Below are positions 50,029 to 60,472 of a stretch of 64,000 bases of DNA, piece after piece. The notes beneath the pieces are model-generated. The model saw only the letters and a program-made list of their open reading frames with translations. It was not told where the DNA came from and made no database searches. The position numbers and the translations under genes are program-made. Numbering within the stretch: position 1 is the first letter of the stretch; each line of letters starts with the position of its first letter. Source of the DNA: Myxococcales bacterium (GTDB lineage: Bacteria; Myxococcota_A; Polyangia; Nannocystales; Nannocystaceae); NCBI GenBank assembly GCA_020633335.1, contig JACKDU010000001.1, forward strand, positions 868,001 to 932,000, written 5' to 3'.

Positions 50029-50071
50029 CGTCGAGCTCTTGGGTGAAGGAAGGGTTAGGGATTGAAGGGGT

Positions 50072-50143
50072 GCCTGGAGGCGGGATTCGAACCCGCGCCC
50101 TGCCGGTAGGAAGCCGGCTCTTCTGCCGCTGAAGTACTCCAGG
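50072..50143 (-). tRNA. tRNA-Gly-like (anticodon TCC), atypical
   Basis: Complete cloverleaf: acceptor CCTGGAG/CTCCAGG, D-stem CTTC/GAAG, anticodon stem GCCGG/CCGGC with loop CTTCCTA, T-stem GCGGG/CCCGC with loop TTCGAAT. It departs from normal bacterial tRNA-Gly in having C1:G72 (G1:C72 expected), discriminator C73 and U37. CCA is not encoded. It lies 6 nt from the Thr-like gene and 44 nt before the start codon of the 798-residue protein, same strand. Confidence 0.8.
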
Positions 50144-50149
50144 TGAGAT

Positions 50150-50221
50150 GCATGAAGGCAGGGGTCGAACCTGCGCCCTCCCGGTAACAAGCCAGGCGCT
50201 CTGCCGCTGAGCTACTCCATG
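50150..50221 (-). tRNA. tRNA-Thr-like (anticodon TGT), atypical
   Basis: Acceptor CATGGAG/CTTCATG (one G-U), D-stem GCTC/GAGC, anticodon stem CCTGG/CCGGG (one U-G) with loop CTTGTTA, T-stem GCAGG/CCTGC with loop TTCGACC. As in its Gly-like neighbour, the first pair is C1:G72, the discriminator is C73 and position 37 is U. Bacterial tRNA-Thr normally has G1:C72, A or U73 and A37. The D-arm and variable region (AGGGC) are shared with the neighbour, so the two are paralogues with different anticodons. Confidence 0.8.
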
Positions 50222-50305
50222 ATCGAGGGGACGCTAGCACGATTCGATCGTCGGGCGGGCCTCGATCGCGCCGGGCTCGCGGGCGCTCACGGACGCCTCT
50301 GGCCA

Positions 50306-50321
50306 GTGTCCCTTGGGACAG
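50306..50321. repeat. interspersed inverted repeat between FMO gene and tRNA-like pair
   Basis: GTGTCC-CTTG-GGACAG; the internal part TGTCCC-TT-GGGACA is a perfect palindrome. It lies 85 nt before the 5' end of the Thr-like tRNA and could act on that promoter. Confidence 0.65.
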
Positions 50322-50370
50322 GAGCGTGTATGCGTGATGTGCGTGATGTGCGCGAATCGGCCGCGAACGC

Positions 50371-52083
50371 TCAGGCGTTGTCGTGCAGGAGCGTCCTCTT
50401 CGCCCGCAGCCACCAGCCCCGCCCGAGGCCGCTGCGCTGGGGCGTGAGCGCGTCGATCGGCGCCTGCATGGCGGAGAAGGCGAGGGCCGCGAGGTTGAAG
50501 GGGTGGGGGCGGAAGGAGGTCCGGAGCGGGAACGCGGCGAGGGTCGCCTCGACCAGCTCGGGGCGCGCCCCGGGTCCGCGCTGGCGGTACCAGATCGGCC
50601 AGTTGGGGTAGACCCAGAACTGGATCCGCCGCTCGAGGGCGCTCCGCGGCGGCGCCTTGGGGAGGCAGCCGATCAGGCGAGCGACCGAGTCCATGAAGGC
50701 CGGGTAGTCGACCAGGTTCACCTGGTGCTGGGCGCCGGCGTAGAAGGCGTGCTCGGCCTCGCCCTCCGCGCGGGCCCGCTCGGCGTAGTCGATCGGCAGG
50801 TAGCGCTCGCCGGCGAGGAGGAGGGCGATGTAGCGGGCGAGGATCTCGGCGCAGGCCGGGATCCCGCCCTGATGCGGCCGCGCCCACCCGAGGAACATGA
50901 GCGAATGGCCATGTCCCGGGGGGAAGCAGTGCTTGTACCAGCCGCGCGGGCTCCACTCGAGGCCGGGGGCGTCGAGCCACGAGAAGTCGGTGCGGAAGCC
51001 GGTGCAGAGGATGACGACGTCGATCGCGTCGATCTCGATCGCGTCCGCGCCCTCGGGGTCGATGATCCCGGTGAAGCGGGCGCAGCGGCCGTCGTAGGCG
51101 GCCTCGCGGGCGACGACGACCTCGACCCGCCCGCGCGCCGCCTCGGCGCAGAGGCGGGCGCTCTTGGTCGGCACGGTCTGCTGATCGCCGCGGAGGAGGT
51201 CCGGCGCCACCGCCTGCCGGTTCCAGCGCGAGAGGATCTTGCCGGCCGGCGCCCCGACCCGGAGGAGCGCCCAGATCGCGTGGCGGATCGTCGAGTAGGC
51301 CCACATCGGCGCGGCGTTGGCCATCCGGCTGTTGGTCATCGACTCGAGGAAGTCGGAGATCTTCGCCCGGCTCCACCTCGCCTCGTCCTGCATGAACTCG
51401 AGCTCGTCGTGGTCGGGGTCGCGGGCGATGTCGGCGACGAAGCGGGGCCCCGGGGTGATCGGCGAGCGCGACCAGAGGGCGGTGTGGGCGGCGACCTTGG
51501 CGACGTCGGCGGCGACGTCGAAGGCGCTCTCGCCGGCGCCGATCACCAGCACCCGCTTGCCGGCGAAGGGCGCCGGGCCCCGGTACTCGGCCGAGTGGAG
51601 CACCTCGCCGGTGAAGCCGGGGAGCGGGATCCGCCTGGGGATGTGGCTCGAGCCGGTGGCGACGAGGAGCGCGTCGGCCTCGATCACCTCGTCCGGGTCG
51701 CCCTCGGCGGCGTCGGCCCGCCGGAGCTGGATCCGCCAACGCTCACCCTCGCGGGCCGCGTGGACGACCTCGGTGCCCGTGCGGATGTGGGGGCGGAGCG
51801 CGAAGCGATCGGCGTAGGCCTCGAGGTAGTCGGCGTACTCCTCCTTCGACGAGTACTTGATCCGCAAATCCTCCGGCGGGAAGTCGGAGAACGCCATCAT
51901 CATGTTGGAGATCGTCAGGTAGAGGTTCTCGTAGGTCGCCTCGTGGCCGCGGGCGAAGACCCCGCCGATCGCCGGCGCCTTCTCGAGGGCGACCGCCTCG
52001 TGCCCGGCCTCCAACATCTCCTTGAGGGCGACCAGGCCGCAGGGGCCGGCGCCGATGATCACGATCTTCTTGGTCGTCGACAT
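50371..52083 (-). CDS. flavin-containing monooxygenase-like FAD/NAD(P) oxidoreductase
   Basis: A 570-residue protein. The N-terminal FAD motif is IVIIGAGPCGLVALKEMLEA. The second Rossmann motif for NADP is GKRVLVIGAGESAFDVAADV. LYLTISNMMMAFSDFPPEDL and the downstream VVILCTGFRTDFSWLDAPGL (the counterpart of the FMO 'ATG' hinge motif) fit class B flavin monooxygenases. The C-terminal third has RTSFRPHPFNLAAL. Probable N- or S-oxygenation or Baeyer-Villiger type activity; substrate unknown. It lies upstream of the tRNA-like pair on the same strand, separated by a 150-nt region that contains a near-perfect copy of the interspersed inverted repeat. Confidence 0.85.
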   Translation of the reverse strand: MSTTKKIVIIGAGPCGLVALKEMLEAGHEAVALEKAPAIGGVFARGHEATYENLYLTISNMMMAFSDFPPEDLRIKYSSKEEYADYLEAYADRFALRPHIRTGTEVVHAAREGERWRIQLRRADAAEGDPDEVIEADALLVATGSSHIPRRIPLPGFTGEVLHSAEYRGPAPFAGKRVLVIGAGESAFDVAADVAKVAAHTALWSRSPITPGPRFVADIARDPDHDELEFMQDEARWSRAKISDFLESMTNSRMANAAPMWAYSTIRHAIWALLRVGAPAGKILSRWNRQAVAPDLLRGDQQTVPTKSARLCAEAARGRVEVVVAREAAYDGRCARFTGIIDPEGADAIEIDAIDVVILCTGFRTDFSWLDAPGLEWSPRGWYKHCFPPGHGHSLMFLGWARPHQGGIPACAEILARYIALLLAGERYLPIDYAERARAEGEAEHAFYAGAQHQVNLVDYPAFMDSVARLIGCLPKAPPRSALERRIQFWVYPNWPIWYRQRGPGARPELVEATLAAFPLRTSFRPHPFNLAALAFSAMQAPIDALTPQRSGLGRGWWLRAKRTLLHDNA

Positions 52084-52241
52084 CGAGGCTCCGAAGCGGC
52101 CACTAGAGCCGAGAAGCGCGGCGCCTTCAAGCGCCGCGGGGCGAGCGGCGGGCGCGGGCCGAGGCGCGGAGGCGCGCGCGGATCGGGTATGGTTCGGGCG
52201 GGCGAGCGAGGGGGCGAGCGAGAGTGCGAGCGAGCGCGGCG

Positions 52242-54035
52242 ATGGGCGAGCGAGGCGACGAGGTCGAGGGCGAGGGGCGCGGCCTCGCGGCGCTCGTCGT
52301 GCGCCTCGGCCGGGCCGCGGGCGGCCGCTGGATCGCGCCCCTCCTCGCGCTCTTCGCCCTCGTCCTCCACGCGCCGACCCTCGGCGGCGGCCTCTTCTCC
52401 GACGACATCCCGCAGCAGGCCTTCCTGCGCAAGGTCGTCGAGGGGCGCGAGGCCGGCCCCTGGTGGGGGCTCTTCTCGCTCGTCGATCTCGCGCCGGAGA
52501 CGATCGCCGGCCGCCGCCTCTCCGGGCTCCTCCCCTGGTGGACCGCCGACGAGGTGCGGGTCGTCTTCTTCCGCCCGCTCGCGGTCGCCGATCACCTCAT
52601 CGACGCCGCCCTCTGGCCGCGCTCGCCGGCGCTGATGCACCTCCACTCGCTCCTCCTCTTCGCGCTCCTCTGCGCGCTGGTCCTCCGCCTCCACCGGCGC
52701 CTCGCCGGCGGCCGGCCGAGGGGGGCGCTCGTCGCCTTGATCGCCGCCCTGAGCTTCACCGTCGACTCGACCCACGGGGCGCCGGTCGCCTGGATCGCCC
52801 AGCGCAACGCGCTCCTGGCCGCGATCTTCGCGGTCGCCTGCCTCCTCGCCCACGACCGCTGGCGCCGCGGCGGCGCCCGGGCGGGGCCGCTGGCGGCGCT
52901 CGTCTTCTTGGCGTGCGCGCTCCTCAGCGCCGAGCTCGGGGTGTCGACGATCGCCCTCCTTGTCGCCTACGGCCTCGCGCTCGATCCCGCGGGGTGGCGG
53001 CGCGGGCTCTGGGCGACGTTGCCCGCTGGCGCGCTGGCGATCCTCTGGCTCGCGCTCTACGGCGCGCTCGGCTTCGGCGCCCGGGCCTGCGGCGCCTACG
53101 TCGATCCGATCCACAGCCCGGCGATCTTCCTCGGGCTCCTCCCCGAGCGCCTGGCCGCGCTGGTGATGATGGACCTCGGCCCCTCGCAGGCGATCCACCT
53201 CGCCTTCGAGGCCTGGCCGCTCCGCGTCGCCGCCCAGGCGCTCGCCTGGGCGGCGGCGGCGATCGTGATCGGCGTCGTGGTCGCGCGGCTCCGCGGCGAT
53301 CACTACCTCCGCTTCGCGACGATCGCCTTCGCGCTGGCGCTCGCGCCGATCGCCTCGAGCATCCCCGGCGATCGCCTCCTCTTGATAGCGAGCGTCGCCT
53401 CGAGCGCGATGATCGCGGGGACGATCGTCGCCCTCGCCGGCGATCGGCGGCGCCTCGCCCGGGTGGCGGCGGCGCTGGTCGCCATCGTCCACCTCGTGCT
53501 CGCGCCGATCGCCCTGGTCGCCTCCTTCGAGCCGATCACCCGCTATGTGTTTGGCGCGCCGATCGACGCGGTCGGTCGCGAGCTCGCCGAGCCCCAGGCG
53601 CTCGCCCACCAGAGCCTGATCGTCGTCCACGCCCCGTCGGTGCTCCACGGCCTCCAGCTCCCGGGCTACCGCGCGCTCGCCGGGCTCGGGGCGCCGGCCT
53701 TCACCCACGTCCTCGGCAGCGGGCCGGGGCCGGCCCTGGTGACCCGCACGGGGCCGCGCGCGCTCGAGCTCCGCGAGCCCGCGGGGTTCCTCGTCGATCC
53801 GACGGCCTCGTTCTACCGCGGGGTGGATGTGCCCCTTCGGACAGGTGATACGGTGGCGACGCTGGCCTACCGGGCCGAGGTGATCGAGGTCGACGGCGCC
53901 GGGCGGCCGACGTTGGTGCGCTTTGAGTTCACCCGCAAGCTCGAGCACCCGAGCCTCCGCCTCGTCGCCTGGGACGGCCGCGACTACGTCGACCTCGCGC
54001 CGCCGGCGATCGGCGAGGCGATCCGCCTGCCCTGA
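52242..54035 (+). CDS. multi-spanning membrane protein (glycosyltransferase-C-like topology)
   Basis: About 597 residues from ATG 52242; a GTG at 52224 is an alternative start. The N-terminal 400 residues carry about ten hydrophobic helices (e.g. WIAPLLALFALVLHAPTLGG, LIAALSFTVDSTHGAPVAWI, LAALVFLACALLSAELGVST). The first loop has FSDDIPQQAFLRKV, with the Asp pair that in GT-C/PMT-type transferases binds the lipid-linked donor. The last 150 residues form a soluble beta-rich domain. The topology and acidic first loop suggest a GT-C-like enzyme, but no definitive motif is present. Expressed divergently from the FMO gene. Confidence 0.75.
   Translation: MGERGDEVEGEGRGLAALVVRLGRAAGGRWIAPLLALFALVLHAPTLGGGLFSDDIPQQAFLRKVVEGREAGPWWGLFSLVDLAPETIAGRRLSGLLPWWTADEVRVVFFRPLAVADHLIDAALWPRSPALMHLHSLLLFALLCALVLRLHRRLAGGRPRGALVALIAALSFTVDSTHGAPVAWIAQRNALLAAIFAVACLLAHDRWRRGGARAGPLAALVFLACALLSAELGVSTIALLVAYGLALDPAGWRRGLWATLPAGALAILWLALYGALGFGARACGAYVDPIHSPAIFLGLLPERLAALVMMDLGPSQAIHLAFEAWPLRVAAQALAWAAAAIVIGVVVARLRGDHYLRFATIAFALALAPIASSIPGDRLLLIASVASSAMIAGTIVALAGDRRRLARVAAALVAIVHLVLAPIALVASFEPITRYVFGAPIDAVGRELAEPQALAHQSLIVVHAPSVLHGLQLPGYRALAGLGAPAFTHVLGSGPGPALVTRTGPRALELREPAGFLVDPTASFYRGVDVPLRTGDTVATLAYRAEVIEVDGAGRPTLVRFEFTRKLEHPSLRLVAWDGRDYVDLAPPAIGEAIRLP
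53829..53844. repeat. interspersed inverted repeat TGNCC-N4-GGNCA
   Basis: GTGCCC-CTTC-GGACAG near the end of the multi-TM gene, in a run of low-GC3 codons (CTT CGG ACA GGT GAT). Confidence 0.6.
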
Positions 54036-54061
54036 CGCCGGGGGGGGCGTGCAGCACACGA

Positions 54062-55981
54062 TCAGCTGCGGCGGCGCATTCTCTTCAGGAATTCCAGGCC
54101 GCGTTCGATCGGAGCTCGTTCGGTGTCGCTTTGCGCGAGTCCCAGCGCGGCGTCAAGGTCCCTCTGGGCGGCCTCCAGGTGCTTGTCGCGTTCCGTGTTG
54201 CCCCGCTGGCGGAGGGTCGGAGAGATGTTCTCAGAGAGGGCCCGTGCGCAGGCCTTTGCGAGGTCGATGTGGGCCTCGCCTCGGTGGCGCAGGAGACGAA
54301 CAGAGCTCCTCAGGGACACGTTGTTCGCCATCAATCGATCGATCATCGCGACCGCTCGATCGTGTTGTCCCGACCGTCGGAGGCTCGCTACGAGGCGAAG
54401 CGCGTGGTCCTCATGCAAGTGTCCCTCCGCGGCGAGCGCCTGCAACTCGTCGATCAGTTCCTGACGTTCCGCGCTCTCAGTCGCGTCCTGACCGAGAGCT
54501 TCGGCGAGCGCTACCTGGGTCGATGCCCCGAGCCGGGAGAGGATGACTCGCGATTCCCGTAGCCACGCGGCCAAGCCGTCGGGATCGTGGTTCAGGATGA
54601 AGACGTCGCAAAATAGTTCGAGCGCCCGCTCGTTATAGGCATCGCGGCCAAGGAGTTCGCGTAGCCGCTCGCCCGCCGAGTCTGAGTTGCCGAGCATTAC
54701 CTCGCGCTCGATTTCGCGCAGTTCGCGCATGGCCGCGTGTCGAGGATGAGCGGGCAACACGCAAGTCACGCTTCGCTCGCCGAGCAGGAAGGTCGGGTCC
54801 GGTGAGCCGCCGCTTCGCATCTCGCGGAGGATCGTCGGTATCCCTTGGCCCTCCGATTGCGCCAAATGGAGGCGGTTGAAGAAGTAGGCGAGCGAACGAT
54901 TGCGCCAGCGTGGGGTTGCTGTGCCAGCCTTGAACGCCTCGGCGTCGACACCGGTCGGGAGACCGCCGGGCGAGTAGATCTCGATCCGATCGCTGAACAC
55001 AGTGACACGTACCGGCTCCCGATCCTCGTAGTCGCGGTGGACGAGCGCATTGATCACGGCCTCATGGAGGGCGCGTTTGGGGTACTTGGAGATATTCGCT
55101 TCAGCAGATCGCTTGTCGGTGACCCCATAGTTCTCTGTCGCCAGCAGCGCGAATAGCTGCTCAACCTGGGCGAAGATGGTTCCTCCGATCTCGTGGCGTT
55201 CGGCATGGGATTCGCCTCGGTCGATCCCTGGGTAGATTGAAAAGACCGCGACCGCGCTGGGGATCAGCCGCTGCGGTGCTTCGCCGAACATCAAGATGGC
55301 GGCGTGAGTCGGCCGCAGCTCGCGGCTGAGGGGCTCAATGCGCCCGAGGACGGGAGCAAGTGCGGAGAGGGGCTCATTGAGAAAGTCTTCAATACTCCGA
55401 GCCGAGTTCCAGAGCCCAATCTTCTGTAGAAAGGCCCGTACAGCCAGCGGATCGATTGCGGCGCTCGTTGCGCTGGTGGCCTCTCGCTCGTCCCAGGGAG
55501 AGAGTACCTGTTTGCGGACAAGGAGTTCGCGAAGGAGTCCATTCTGGGCGACGATGACGCGGCCGTCCAGCCGGACGAAGTAGTCGCCGCTTGCGCGAGA
55601 TTCTTTGCGGTACGAGTGGGCGTCGCGCGTCGCAGGTTGGATGAATACCAGGACACGACGCGCGGGATCGGCGGTCTCGATCTCCTGGATGAGGGGCGCG
55701 AGCGGTGGTGAGACATTCCGATTGCAGGCGTCCAGAACGCGGCCTTGGATCCGCTTGAAATCGGAGGCGGCGAGTCCGACCATTTCTACCCGCGGGAAGC
55801 CGTACGCGTCCTTTCTCTCGGCTGCGCCGCAGACGACGTAGCCTCCCCCAAGATTGTGGTAGTCGTTGGCAAAGGCCACGCAATTCTCGACGACGTCGTG
55901 CCAGTCTGCGACGCCTTCTTTCCACTCGACCTGAGCGCTTTCCCGCTTGGCCAGTTCCTCAAGGTCGATTCCTGCGGACAC
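54062..55981 (-). CDS. AlbA_2 (Schlafen-like) domain protein with ATPase-type domain, lower GC
   Basis: A 639-residue protein. The N-terminal 130 residues are the Schlafen AlbA_2 DNA-binding domain (ESAQVEWKEGVADWHDVVEN, CVAFANDYHNLGGGYVVCGA, YFVRLDGRVIVAQ). The next region has the HATPase-like signature of this family (KYPKRALHEAVINALVHRDY, RVTVFSDRIEIYSPGGLPTG, RNRSLAYFFNRLHLAQSEGQ, split naturally). The C-terminal 200 residues are TPR-like helices. Such proteins are annotated as transcriptional regulators or helicase-related and occur in accessory and defence contexts. Codon use is clearly less GC-biased than in all neighbours, indicating recent transfer. It is a single gene; no mobility gene is beside it. 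Confidence 0.85.
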   Translation of the reverse strand: MSAGIDLEELAKRESAQVEWKEGVADWHDVVENCVAFANDYHNLGGGYVVCGAAERKDAYGFPRVEMVGLAASDFKRIQGRVLDACNRNVSPPLAPLIQEIETADPARRVLVFIQPATRDAHSYRKESRASGDYFVRLDGRVIVAQNGLLRELLVRKQVLSPWDEREATSATSAAIDPLAVRAFLQKIGLWNSARSIEDFLNEPLSALAPVLGRIEPLSRELRPTHAAILMFGEAPQRLIPSAVAVFSIYPGIDRGESHAERHEIGGTIFAQVEQLFALLATENYGVTDKRSAEANISKYPKRALHEAVINALVHRDYEDREPVRVTVFSDRIEIYSPGGLPTGVDAEAFKAGTATPRWRNRSLAYFFNRLHLAQSEGQGIPTILREMRSGGSPDPTFLLGERSVTCVLPAHPRHAAMRELREIEREVMLGNSDSAGERLRELLGRDAYNERALELFCDVFILNHDPDGLAAWLRESRVILSRLGASTQVALAEALGQDATESAERQELIDELQALAAEGHLHEDHALRLVASLRRSGQHDRAVAMIDRLMANNVSLRSSVRLLRHRGEAHIDLAKACARALSENISPTLRQRGNTERDKHLEAAQRDLDAALGLAQSDTERAPIERGLEFLKRMRRRS

Positions 55982-56048
55982 TCGGTGACGATAGCACGCC
56001 TGTCGCGTCGTTGGCGGTCGGTGAGGCGTCTCCTCCGCCGACTGCGCG

Positions 56049-56945
56049 CTAGCCGCGGAGGCGGGCCAGGAGCGCGTCCGCCAGGCGCCCGGCCGCCGCC
56101 GGAGCGTGGCGGAAGAAGAGCGAGGGCTCGACCACCTCGAGCTCGGCGAGCACCCAGGCGCCCTCGTCGTCGCGCATCATGTCGACGCGGGCGTAGAGGA
56201 GCGGGTGGTGGCGACCGCCGGCGGCCTCGACCAGCGCGGCCGCGGCGTCGATCTCCGCGGCGGTCACCTCGGCCGGGCGATCGCTCGCGCCGTGGTCGTC
56301 CTGGACCCGGTAGTCGCCGGGGACCGGGATCTTCTGGACCGCGTGGGAGAAGGCGCCGTCGAAGAAGATCAGGCTGGTCTCGCCCTCCCGCTCGACCCGC
56401 CGGAGGTAGGGCTGGAGGATCATCGGCTCGCGCGCGAGGGTGCGATCGAGGTGGGCCTGGGCGGCCGCGAGGCCCGCCGGGTCGGCCTGAAAGCGCAGGG
56501 TCTCGCGGGCGCAGGCGCCGATCTGCGGCTTGATGAAGCCCGCCGACCAGCCGCGCTCGGCGACCGCGGCGGCGACGTCGATCGTCGCGCCGGCGTCCAG
56601 CCAGATCGTCGGCGCGAGCTTGGCACCCGCGGCCTCGAGCTCGCGGAGGTAGCGCTTGTGGGTGTTCCACCGGATCACCTCGGGCGGGTTGAAGAGGCGA
56701 GTTTGGCCGGCGACCCGCTCGGCCCAGGCGACGAATTCGTCGCGGCGATCGCCGCCCTCGCCGTCGTCCCAGTAGTCCCAGGTCGTCCGGATCAGGCAGG
56801 CGTCAAAGTCCGCCCAATTGACCATGGGGTCGTCCCACGGGATGATCTCGAGGTCGACGCCGCGTCCGCGGAGGGCGGCGTAGAGGGGGCGGTCGTCGAC
56901 CTCCCAGCCCGGGAGGTCGCGGCAGGAGGCGATGGCGACGCGCAC
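56049..56945 (-). CDS. ATP-grasp domain protein (RimK/glutathione-synthetase-like)
   Basis: A 298-residue cytoplasmic enzyme. It opens with VAIASCRDLPGWEVDDRPLY and IPWDDPMVNWADFDACLIRT, the N-terminal part of this ATP-grasp group. The ATP-binding Lys lies in WSAGFIKPQIGACARETLRF. The metal-binding residues are in VLAELEVVEPSLFFRHAP (Glu-x-Glu, and Pro-Ser-Leu-Phe-Phe typical of the cycloserine-ligase-like subgroup). It forms amide or ester bonds between a carboxylate and an amine; the substrate is unknown. The start codon lies 96 nt from the divergent ftsH gene. Confidence 0.85.
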   Translation of the reverse strand: MRVAIASCRDLPGWEVDDRPLYAALRGRGVDLEIIPWDDPMVNWADFDACLIRTTWDYWDDGEGGDRRDEFVAWAERVAGQTRLFNPPEVIRWNTHKRYLRELEAAGAKLAPTIWLDAGATIDVAAAVAERGWSAGFIKPQIGACARETLRFQADPAGLAAAQAHLDRTLAREPMILQPYLRRVEREGETSLIFFDGAFSHAVQKIPVPGDYRVQDDHGASDRPAEVTAAEIDAAAALVEAAGGRHHPLLYARVDMMRDDEGAWVLAELEVVEPSLFFRHAPAAAGRLADALLARLRG

Positions 56946-57040
56946 GGCCAGACGATAGCCGATCGTCCGCCCGCGCGGGCCGCCCGGCGATCGCCGACCT
57001 CCGCGACAATTCTCGGCGGCGGTGGCATGCTCCGGCGGCC

Positions 57041-58942
<1,902 letters not shown>

Positions 58943-59103
58943 GTCGGCGCGGGGCCGCGAAGACGCTCGCTTCGTGCCGCGGCCGGGGCGGGCGAATCTG
59001 CGCATCAGGGCCGGGGAACGATGTTTGAGTGGGTATCGGCGGCTGGTGTCCGCGATGGAAAGTATGGGAGGAAAAGTATTCTTGATTGATTTATGGTTTT
59101 TGG

Positions 59104-60402
59104 ATGAAGGTGCCGCGCGCTCGCTGGTCTGGGGTCGCCGCGCTCGTCCTCGCGTTCGGGCTCGGCGGCTGTAGCGGGCCGGCCCTTTCGATCACGAGCG
59201 CCGGCTCGACGTCGACCACCGGCGGTGGCCAATCGAGCACCTCGAGCGCTGGGACGTCGTCGGCGTCGTCGGCGTCGTCGAGCACCGGCGTGGTTCCGGT
59301 GGAGTGCCCCGAGGGCGAGGTCTATCGCTGCCTCCTCGACGGCGAGGGCAAGTGCGGTCCGGACTCCGGCTGCAGGCCGGCCGTCGAGTACTGCGACCCG
59401 CAGGTCTGCACCGTCGGCGAGAGCTCCTGGTCGGCCGATTGCGACTTCGCCTGCGGTATCGGCTGGGACTGCACCCCGAGCACGGATCCCGCGCTCCTGC
59501 TCTGTCAAGCGGAGATTCCGGGGGTGTGCCAGGAGGGCGAGGTGTACCGCTGCCGCCTCGACGGCGAGGGGGAGTGCGGTCCGGGCTCTGGGTGCGTCCG
59601 CGAGAACGACTCCTGCGACCCCCTGGCCTGCACGGGCAAGAACTCGGATTCGGGGTGGTGCGAGTCGGTCTGCGGCTTCGGCTGGGACTGCAGCCCGAGC
59701 GACGATCCGTCGATCGCCAATTGCATCGCCGATCCGGCGGACGAGGGCTGCGACCCGTGGGACCAGGATTGCCCGGAGGGCTACAAATGCGCTGCCTGGG
59801 CCGACGACGGCGGCAACTCGTGGAACGCGACCCGCTGCGTACCGGTGGTCCCGGAGCCCAAGCAGGTCGGCGAGTCGTGCTCCTTCCCCGGCAGCGTGCT
59901 CGCGGGCGACGACGACTGCGACCTCGGCCTGATGTGCTGGAACGTCGACTATGAGACGAAGATAGGCACGTGCATGGCCTTCTGCGGCGGCTCCCCGGAC
60001 GAGCCGACCTGCGCGGAGGGCTCCATCTGCCTCTACGCCTTGCGCGGCGTCGGCGTCGCGCTATGCATGGAGTTCTGCGATCCGCTCGCCCAGGACTGCC
60101 CCGGGGCGACGGATCTCTGTCTCCCGAGCGGCGACGAGTGGATCTGCTACCTCGACGCATCGGGGGACGCGGGCCAATTCGGCGATCCCTGCGAATACCT
60201 CACCGCCTGCGATCCGGGCCTGATGTGCGTCGGCGCGGAGATCGTCCCCGGCTGCATGGCGTCCGGCTGCTGCTCGCCCTTCTGTGACATCAGCGCGCCG
60301 AACACCTGCCCCGGGGTCGGCCAGGTCTGCCTCCCCTGGTACGAGGAGGGCACGGCGCCGCGGGGCTACGAGAACGTCGGGGTTTGTGGGCTGCCGCCGT
60401 AG
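59104..60402 (+). CDS. Cys-rich lipoprotein, tandem paralogue A
   Basis: A 432-residue protein. ATG at 59104 gives a signal ending at lipobox LGGC; the seven upstream codons from TTG 59086 are AT-rich and not coding-like. A Ser/Thr/Ala linker follows. Two N-terminal Cys modules of about 60 residues are similar to each other (CPEGEVYRCLLDGEGKCGPD and CQEGEVYRCRLDGEGECGPG, each ending FGWDC or IGWDCTPSTDP). Then comes a longer Cys-rich domain (GCDPWDQDCPEGYKCAAWAD, CEYLTACDPGLMCVGAE). The gene is closely related to the next one in the same orientation, 70 nt downstream, so the pair arose by tandem duplication. Envelope lipoprotein of unknown role. Confidence 0.82.
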   Translation: MKVPRARWSGVAALVLAFGLGGCSGPALSITSAGSTSTTGGGQSSTSSAGTSSASSASSSTGVVPVECPEGEVYRCLLDGEGKCGPDSGCRPAVEYCDPQVCTVGESSWSADCDFACGIGWDCTPSTDPALLLCQAEIPGVCQEGEVYRCRLDGEGECGPGSGCVRENDSCDPLACTGKNSDSGWCESVCGFGWDCSPSDDPSIANCIADPADEGCDPWDQDCPEGYKCAAWADDGGNSWNATRCVPVVPEPKQVGESCSFPGSVLAGDDDCDLGLMCWNVDYETKIGTCMAFCGGSPDEPTCAEGSICLYALRGVGVALCMEFCDPLAQDCPGATDLCLPSGDEWICYLDASGDAGQFGDPCEYLTACDPGLMCVGAEIVPGCMASGCCSPFCDISAPNTCPGVGQVCLPWYEEGTAPRGYENVGVCGLPP

Positions 60403-60472
60403 CGCGCGGGGGCTCTTTCCACGTGGAGGAATGATGCGTGACGAGAGGAGGCGTGGAATCGATCTCTACCCA

